From Thermomicrobiales bacterium (GTDB lineage: Bacteria > Chloroflexota > Chloroflexia > Thermomicrobiales > UBA6265): a stretch of 49,649 nucleotides of DNA. The stretch's first letter is position 1; each line of letters opens with the position of its first letter. The notes below the pieces were generated by a model. That model was not told the DNA's origin, ran no database searches, and worked only from the letters and a program-made list of their open reading frames with translations. A program made the translations under genes and the position numbers. Location: contig JAWKPF010000030.1 of the NCBI GenBank assembly GCA_041390825.1, positions 1 through 49,649 of the forward strand. The letters are read 5' to 3'. This document shows, one piece after another, positions 44,644 through 49,649 of this stretch.

Positions 44644-47448
44644 ATGATCGAACAACTGAGCCTGGAATCTCCTGAACCCACCGCGGCAGTGCCCGAACCG
44701 AGCGCTTCCGGAACCGACCGGCCAACGGTGATGCTCATCGACGGGTTCGGTTTGATCTTTCGCGCGTTCTACGCCATCCAGGCGTCGATGAACACCTCGT
44801 CAGGCGAGCCGACAAACGCGGTCTACGGTGTTGCCTCGATGCTGTTCAACCTCCTCAACAATCAACAGCCCGATTTTGCAGTGATGGCGCTCGAGAGCGG
44901 GAGGACCTTTCGGCACGACACATTCGAGGAATACAAGGGCACACGCGCTGAGATGCCAAACGAGCTCCGTGTGCAGATCGGACGCATTCGGCAGCTAATC
45001 GAGGCGCTCGACATTCCCATCGTCGAGCGCGAGCTCTACGAGGCCGATGATGTGATCGGCTCGCTCTCCCGACAGTTCGCCCAGCAAGGGTATGACGTGA
45101 TCGTGCTCACCGGGGACACGGACCTGCTGCAACTGGCCGGCGATCACGTTCGGGTCTATCTTCCAGGCGTGAAACGATTCGACGACTTCCGTCAGTACGA
45201 CACTGCTGCGGTTGTCGAGCGCTATGGCTTTGGTCCGGAGTTCGTACCCGATTACAAGGCGCTGGTGGGCGACACATCGGACAACATTCCCGGCGTGCCA
45301 GGAATCGGTGAGAAGACCGCCAAGGCGCTGATTTCAGCCTATGGGCCGGTGGAGTCGATCTTCGACCATGTCGAAGAGGTGACGCCTACCCGCGCGCAGA
45401 ACGCCTTGCGAGGGAATCGTGAGCATGCGCTGCGAAGCAAGCATCTGGCCACCATCGTGCGCGATCTCGACATCGACCTGGACCTGGAGACGGCGCGCAT
45501 CGACGACTTCGATCGCGAGGCGGTCGTCGGTTTGATGCGCGAACTGGAGATTCGCTCGCTGCTCTCCCGAATTCCGGAGACCAAGCGCGTTCCGGTGCGG
45601 ATCATCGAGGAACGCCCCCCTTCCATCCGCCAGACGATCAGGACAATCGAAGCGCTCGAAACGTTCGTAGCGCGCCTCGAACAGGCAGACGCCTACGCAA
45701 TCGACGTCGAAACGACTTCGACCGACCCAATGCAAGCCCGCCTGGTCGGAATTTCGATCGCTGTTTCGCCGCAAGAAAGCGCGTACATTCCCGTTGGGCA
45801 CAGCGAAGGCGATCAGCTTTCGTTTGGCGATGTGGCCGCCCGGCTGCGACCGGCTGTCACGAATCCCGCAATCACCGGATTGGCGCACCATAGCAAGTAC
45901 GACCTGACTGTGTTGCATCGCACCGGGCTCGATGTGACGAACGTGACGTTCGATACGATGATCGCGGCGTATCTGCTCAACGAGAAGTCGGTCGGGCTCA
46001 AGGATCTCGCGTTCAGCCGGCTTGGCATCGAGATGACCGAGATTTCGCAACTGATCGGCACCGGTCGATCGCAACTGACGATGGACGTGGTTCCCGTTGG
46101 AGACGTCAGCGACTACGCCTGCGCGGATGTCGAAGTCACCTTCGCATTACGCGAACTCTTCGAGCCGGAGCTGGCTGCGCGCGGGTTGCAGTCGCTGATG
46201 CGCGACATCGAGATGCCACTCGTTCCGGTGCTGACCAGGATGGAACAGGCCGGGGTCGCCATCGATCTAGAGTACCTGGCCGCGTTCAGCACAGAGATCG
46301 TCGAGCGCACTGGCGAGATCGAGGCGAAGATCTACGAGCTGGCAGGCCAGACGTTCAACATCAACTCGACGAAGCAACTCGCCACGATCCTTTTCGATGA
46401 TCTCAAGCTTCCTTCTGGCAAGCGCACAAAGACAGGATATTCGGTCGATCAACAAGTTCTGGAAAACCTGCGCAACGAGCATCCACTCGTCGACCTGATC
46501 CTCGAGTACCGCTCACTCGGGAAGCTGCTTTCCACGTATGTGGATGCGTTGCCAGACTCGATTCTTGCGGAAACTGGCCGCGTGCATACCTCGTACAACC
46601 AGACTGTCGCGGCGACCGGGCGGCTTTCGTCGCAGAACCCGAACCTGCAGAACATCCCGATTCGCACTGAGCTCGGCCGTCGTGTGCGACAGGCATTTGT
46701 CGCGGACAGGCGGCCGGAGTTCCGGATCGTGCCAGATTCGGTATTGGTCTCGATCGACTATTCGCAGATCGAGTTGCGGTTGATGGCGCACATGAGCCAG
46801 GAACCGTTCCTGCTCGATGCTTTCCGCGCAGGTGAGGACGTCCACCGGGCGACGGCTTCGTTGGTCTATGGTGTTCCGATCGAAGAAGTCACGTCGGATC
46901 AGCGACGCGTCGCCAAGACGGTGAATTTCGGGCTGCTGTATGGAATGCAAGCATGGGGTCTCTCGCGGGACACCGGCATGAGCCGCACCGAGTCGCAGGC
47001 CTTCATCGACCAATACTGGGCGCGCCTGCCCAAAGTCCGCGAGTACCTCGACGCAACACTCGCATTTGGCGCGGCGAACGGATACGTGCAAACCCTGATG
47101 GGCCGACGCAGGCCGACTCCAGATCTCACCTCGTCCAACCCTGCGCACCGCGCGGCGGCGGAACGAATGTCGATCAACATGCCGGTACAAGGCACCGCGG
47201 CGGACATCATGAAGATCGCCATGATCGCCGCTGACCGAAAGCTCTCCGAGCTCGAACTTCCCGCGGCGATGATTCTTCAGGTGCATGACGAACTCGTGTT
47301 GGAAGTGAGTGAGCACGCCGTCGCCGAGACGGTCGCCGCCGTTCGTGAGGCTATGGAAGGCGCATATCCACTCGATGTGCCCCTGCTGACCGAAGTTTCG
47401 GTCGGTCCAAACTGGAATCAAATGGAAGATTACGTCTTGCCCAACTGA
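44644..47448 (+). CDS. polA: DNA polymerase I
   Basis: The 934-residue protein starts at the ATG at 44644, 7 bases after GGAGG; the frame is open upstream only as a shadow of moxR. The 5' nuclease domain is seen in MLIDGFGLIFRAFYAI, YEADDVIGSL and DTSDNIPGVPGIGEKTA. The 3'-5' exonuclease looks functional: IDVETTS (D354, E356) plus HHSKYDL and YACADVE. The polymerase domain has motif A SIDYSQIELR, motif B RRVAKTVNFGLLYG and motif C QVHDELV. A Phe in motif B, as in most bacteria, favours rejection of dideoxynucleotides. It fills gaps during repair and removes RNA primers. Confidence 0.97.
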   Translation: MIEQLSLESPEPTAAVPEPSASGTDRPTVMLIDGFGLIFRAFYAIQASMNTSSGEPTNAVYGVASMLFNLLNNQQPDFAVMALESGRTFRHDTFEEYKGTRAEMPNELRVQIGRIRQLIEALDIPIVERELYEADDVIGSLSRQFAQQGYDVIVLTGDTDLLQLAGDHVRVYLPGVKRFDDFRQYDTAAVVERYGFGPEFVPDYKALVGDTSDNIPGVPGIGEKTAKALISAYGPVESIFDHVEEVTPTRAQNALRGNREHALRSKHLATIVRDLDIDLDLETARIDDFDREAVVGLMRELEIRSLLSRIPETKRVPVRIIEERPPSIRQTIRTIEALETFVARLEQADAYAIDVETTSTDPMQARLVGISIAVSPQESAYIPVGHSEGDQLSFGDVAARLRPAVTNPAITGLAHHSKYDLTVLHRTGLDVTNVTFDTMIAAYLLNEKSVGLKDLAFSRLGIEMTEISQLIGTGRSQLTMDVVPVGDVSDYACADVEVTFALRELFEPELAARGLQSLMRDIEMPLVPVLTRMEQAGVAIDLEYLAAFSTEIVERTGEIEAKIYELAGQTFNINSTKQLATILFDDLKLPSGKRTKTGYSVDQQVLENLRNEHPLVDLILEYRSLGKLLSTYVDALPDSILAETGRVHTSYNQTVAATGRLSSQNPNLQNIPIRTELGRRVRQAFVADRRPEFRIVPDSVLVSIDYSQIELRLMAHMSQEPFLLDAFRAGEDVHRATASLVYGVPIEEVTSDQRRVAKTVNFGLLYGMQAWGLSRDTGMSRTESQAFIDQYWARLPKVREYLDATLAFGAANGYVQTLMGRRRPTPDLTSSNPAHRAAAERMSINMPVQGTAADIMKIAMIAADRKLSELELPAAMILQVHDELVLEVSEHAVAETVAAVREAMEGAYPLDVPLLTEVSVGPNWNQMEDYVLPN

Positions 47449-47458
47449 CGCTCGCCGC

Positions 47459-47488
47459 TTGGGAATCGGACGGTGTGGGCCGTAGAAT
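47459..47488 (+). promoter_or_regulatory. Putative promoter of the FmdB-type gene
   Basis: TTGGGA (47459-47464) and TAGAAT (47483-47488) are spaced by 18 bases in the 94-base gap between polA and the zinc-ribbon gene. TAGAAT is also the -10 seen before three tRNA transcripts in this window. Confidence 0.5.
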
Positions 47489-47542
47489 TACGGTCAAGAG
47501 GTTACGCGCTCATATCGAGCACATCGGAGTTCCAGACAACGC

Positions 47543-47854
47543 ATGCCAACCTATCATTACCGCTGCTCGGATTGCGGTCACTCATTTGATTTCTTTCAGA
47601 AGTTCGCGGACGACCCACTGACGGTGTGTCCTGAATGTGAAGGACCGATTCGTCGCGTTCCGCAACCGGTAGGAATCGTGTTCAAGGGTTCGGGCTGGTA
47701 CGTCAACGACAGCCGCAATGCCAAGAATCCGACGTCCACCAGCAAGTCCGACTCGTCGGACAAGTCGAGCGACAGCAACGGTTCAGCGCCGAAAGAATCG
47801 TCCAAGGAGGCCGCCAAGGAAGTCAAGGCGTCCGCGGCGGCTGCGGAGTCCTGA
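47543..47854 (+). CDS. FmdB-family zinc ribbon protein
   Basis: This 103-residue protein carries a single zinc ribbon of the FmdB/CxxC_CxxC_SSSS type: C8, C11, C29 and C32 (YRCSDCGHSFDFFQ and CPECEGPIRRV). The motif GIVFKGSGWYVND follows, as in other members of the family. The tail is a low-complexity Lys/Ser/Ala stretch. The founding member was proposed as a regulator of formamidase genes, but function in general is unknown. It is preceded by its own putative promoter. Confidence 0.9.
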   Translation: MPTYHYRCSDCGHSFDFFQKFADDPLTVCPECEGPIRRVPQPVGIVFKGSGWYVNDSRNAKNPTSTSKSDSSDKSSDSNGSAPKESSKEAAKEVKASAAAAES

Positions 47855-47986
47855 TGCCGATTTCGAGGTTCCATTTTCCTTGCTCCTGTACGTTGGGCGC
47901 TTTGACCGGGCGCCCGTAGTTCCCTGGGCAGCGAGCTGCTCGATACAGCCCTACGAACAGATGTCACATCGGTACAGGAGCTTCCA

Positions 47987-48664
47987 ATGTCAATTCGGGA
48001 TGAGATCAGGGCGATTCAAAGTCGCGATCCGGCGGCGCGTTCTGCTGTCGAGGTCGTGCTCGCCTATCCGGGCTTTCATGCCATCCAGTTTCACCGGCTC
48101 GCGCATCGACTCTATGCGAAGGGCATGTACCTGCCTGCTCGACTTGTCAGCCATCTCGGACGTTGGCTGACCGGGATCGAGATCCACCCTGGCGCGACGA
48201 TCGGTGAGCGAGTGTTCATCGATCACGGCATGGGCGTCGTCATCGGTGAAACTGCCATCGTAGGAGACGATTGCACGCTCTATCAGGGCGTGACGCTGGG
48301 CGGTACCGGCAAGGCGCGCGGCAAACGGCACCCGACACTGGAATCAAAAGTCATCGTCGGCGTCGGCGCGAAGATCCTGGGTGATGTCGTAATAGGCGAA
48401 AGCGCCCGCATCGGAGGTGGCGCGGTCGTCCTGCGCGATGTTCCGGCACACACGACCGCCGTGGGCATTCCTGCGCGAGCGGTGGGATGGACCGATCCCC
48501 ACTCGGGCGAGACCCGCAGAGTGGAATCGCTACCCGATCCGCAACGGGATGCTCTGGTGGCGATCACACAGCGCATCGAGGAACTGGAAGAAGAGACGCG
48601 GAAACTGCGACTCGCGTTGCAACAGGCAGAGGAGAGAAACTCGATTGGATGCGGGAATGGCTGA
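47987..48664 (+). CDS. cysE: Serine O-acetyltransferase (CysE)
   Basis: The 225-residue enzyme begins MSIRDEIRAIQSRDPAARSA, the helical start of short CysE forms, and continues into a left-handed beta-helix of hexapeptide repeats. Key segments are HPGATIGERVFIDHGMGVVIGE, with the catalytic His-containing DHG, and GVTLGGTGKARGKRHPTL, a conserved acetyl-CoA loop. CysE acetylates L-serine in the first step of cysteine synthesis. The ATG follows AGGAG. Its 3' end overlaps the cysS start by 8 bases. Confidence 0.93.
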   Translation: MSIRDEIRAIQSRDPAARSAVEVVLAYPGFHAIQFHRLAHRLYAKGMYLPARLVSHLGRWLTGIEIHPGATIGERVFIDHGMGVVIGETAIVGDDCTLYQGVTLGGTGKARGKRHPTLESKVIVGVGAKILGDVVIGESARIGGGAVVLRDVPAHTTAVGIPARAVGWTDPHSGETRRVESLPDPQRDALVAITQRIEELEEETRKLRLALQQAEERNSIGCGNG

Positions 48665-49649
48665 CGGACTTCGTCTCTATAGCACGCTCTCGCGCAAGGT
48701 CGAGCCGCTGGAAACGATCGAGCCCGGTGTGGTGCGGATGTACGTCTGCGGTGTCACACCGTACGACAACGCGCACATCGGCCACGCGATGTCGGCCATT
48801 GTGTTCGACGTCATTCGGCGCTATCTCGAGCACGTAGGGTACGAGGTCCGTCATGTGGTGAACTTCACCGACATCGACGACAAGATCATCGTGCGCGCGC
48901 AACGCGAGGGTGTGTCCGCCAGCGAACTCACCGAGAAACTGATCGCGGACTTTCACCGCGAGCGCGAAGCGCTGGGCGTCCTGCCTGCCACGGTCTATCC
49001 GCAAGCCACACTCGAGATTCCCGCGATCGTGACGATGATCGAGGGATTGATCGAAAAGGGACACGCCTACGTCGCAAACGGTGACGTCTACTTTCGGGTG
49101 CGCACCTTCGATGACTACGGTAAACTCTCTGGCCGCAATGTCGATGACATGGTATCTGGCGCGCGAATCGAGATCGACGAACGCAAAGAGGACCCGCTCG
49201 ATTTCGCGCTTTGGAAGGCAGCCAAGCCGGGAGAACCGACCTGGCCGAGTCCCTGGAGCGACGGACGACCCGGTTGGCATATCGAATGCTCCGCGATGTG
49301 CTCCCATCACTTGAACGGGCAGGTCGACATCCATGGCGGCGGGACCGACCTGATTTTCCCTCATCATGAGAACGAGATAGCCCAGTCGGAAGCCTTCCTC
49401 GGCGTGGCGCCGTTCGCGCGCTATTGGCTGCACAACGGTATGTTGCAGCTCGGCGGGGACAAGATGTCCAAGTCGATCGGCAACGTGATTCGCATCAAGG
49501 ACCTCATCGAAGGTGGAACGACCCAGGCGTTTCGACTGATGGTGCTGCAGTCGCACTACCGAGCGCCACTTACCTTCTCGGAGGAGTCGCTCGATGCAGC
49601 CGCCAAAGGACTCGATCGGCTGATCACGGCCGCGCGTCCCGCAACGCAT
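48657..49649 (+). CDS. cysS: Cysteinyl-tRNA synthetase, 5' portion (runs off the window)
   Basis: The frame runs from the ATG at 48657 to the last base, 331 codons without a stop; complete enzymes have about 460 residues. The zinc Cys and class I HIGH motif are in MYVCGVTPYDNAHIGHAMSA. Further zinc ligands are in WHIECSAMCSHHL and DLIFPHHENEIAQSEA. KMSKS is in GGDKMSKSIGNV. The enzyme charges tRNA-Cys with cysteine. The cysE-cysS pairing, with overlapping genes, is common in Gram-positive-type genomes and links cysteine synthesis to its use in translation. Confidence 0.95.
   Translation, partial: MADGLRLYSTLSRKVEPLETIEPGVVRMYVCGVTPYDNAHIGHAMSAIVFDVIRRYLEHVGYEVRHVVNFTDIDDKIIVRAQREGVSASELTEKLIADFHREREALGVLPATVYPQATLEIPAIVTMIEGLIEKGHAYVANGDVYFRVRTFDDYGKLSGRNVDDMVSGARIEIDERKEDPLDFALWKAAKPGEPTWPSPWSDGRPGWHIECSAMCSHHLNGQVDIHGGGTDLIFPHHENEIAQSEAFLGVAPFARYWLHNGMLQLGGDKMSKSIGNVIRIKDLIEGGTTQAFRLMVLQSHYRAPLTFSEESLDAAAKGLDRLITAARPATH

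Noticed and set aside
47893..47927. GGGCGC/GCGCCC inverted repeat between the FmdB-type gene and cysE as a terminator
   Set aside because: The stem has only six pairs, an 8-base loop and no T-run after it.
48564..49649. Minus-strand open frame of 361 codons at the right edge
   Set aside because: It is antisense to cysE and cysS, whose catalytic motifs are clear on the plus strand.

Overview
The window is high-GC bacterial chromosomal DNA, densely coding, with housekeeping genes (thrS, polA, cysE, cysS, a type III pantothenate kinase, an EF-G paralogue, six tRNAs) and sugar/polyol catabolic genes. The gene mix suggests a Chloroflexota bacterium, most likely Thermomicrobia or a relative: T-box-controlled thrS, a MoxR/DUF58/transglutaminase operon, Tat-like signals on ABC binding proteins, and Pro/Thr-rich linkers in exported proteins. 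This placement is inference from gene content only. I see no insertion sequence, prophage or CRISPR array.

Layout. 1-1041: a truncated SprT-like protein, divergent from a degenerate receiver-domain protein. 1038-6423: a phosphate-uptake operon on the minus strand (PhoB-type regulator, pstS, pstC, pstA, pstB, phoU), with a Pho-box-like triple repeat upstream of the regulator. 6473-8586: an S41 protease and a divergent coaX. The stretch 4541-8586 stands out because all four of its genes are broken by several frameshifts, whereas genes on both sides are intact. 8629-11559: a promoter, a small ORF with a near-perfect Shine-Dalgarno, an EF-G-like GTPase, an RNase H-like protein and tRNA-Val. 11610-17131: a D-Ala-D-Ala carboxypeptidase, then a T-box riboswitch leading a tight four-gene operon (thrS, DJ-1/PfpI, NagD-like HAD phosphatase, metallo-beta-lactamase-fold hydrolase).

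17157-27497 is a polyol/inositol island. A ribose/inositol-type ABC transporter (binding protein, permease, single-domain ATPase) and a separate binding protein lie on the minus strand. Divergent from them is a plus-strand operon with a split transketolase, an IolG-like dehydrogenase, IolB and IolD. 27572-29149 holds tRNA-Asp and a DAHP synthase that joins an N-terminal domain of the type I-beta kind to a type I-alpha catalytic core. 29160-36014 carries a P1/DmpA peptidase, a GNAT acetyltransferase, a Kef-type antiporter, a GH51 arabinofuranosidase, a small membrane-anchored protein and a zinc alcohol dehydrogenase.

36069-38663 has tRNAs for all four common serine anticodon types plus tRNA-Arg(GCG), around a GT39-like membrane glycosyltransferase. 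38680-44442 is a minus-strand operon: MoxR ATPase, DUF58 protein, transglutaminase, ribokinase. 44644-49649 carries polA, an FmdB-type zinc ribbon, cysE and the 5' part of cysS, which runs off the edge.

The best candidates for something new are the chimeric DAHP synthase, the inositol genes linked to a split transketolase, the T-box control of a four-gene operon, the strong hairpins placed after both ABC binding-protein genes, and the small ORF ahead of the EF-G paralogue.
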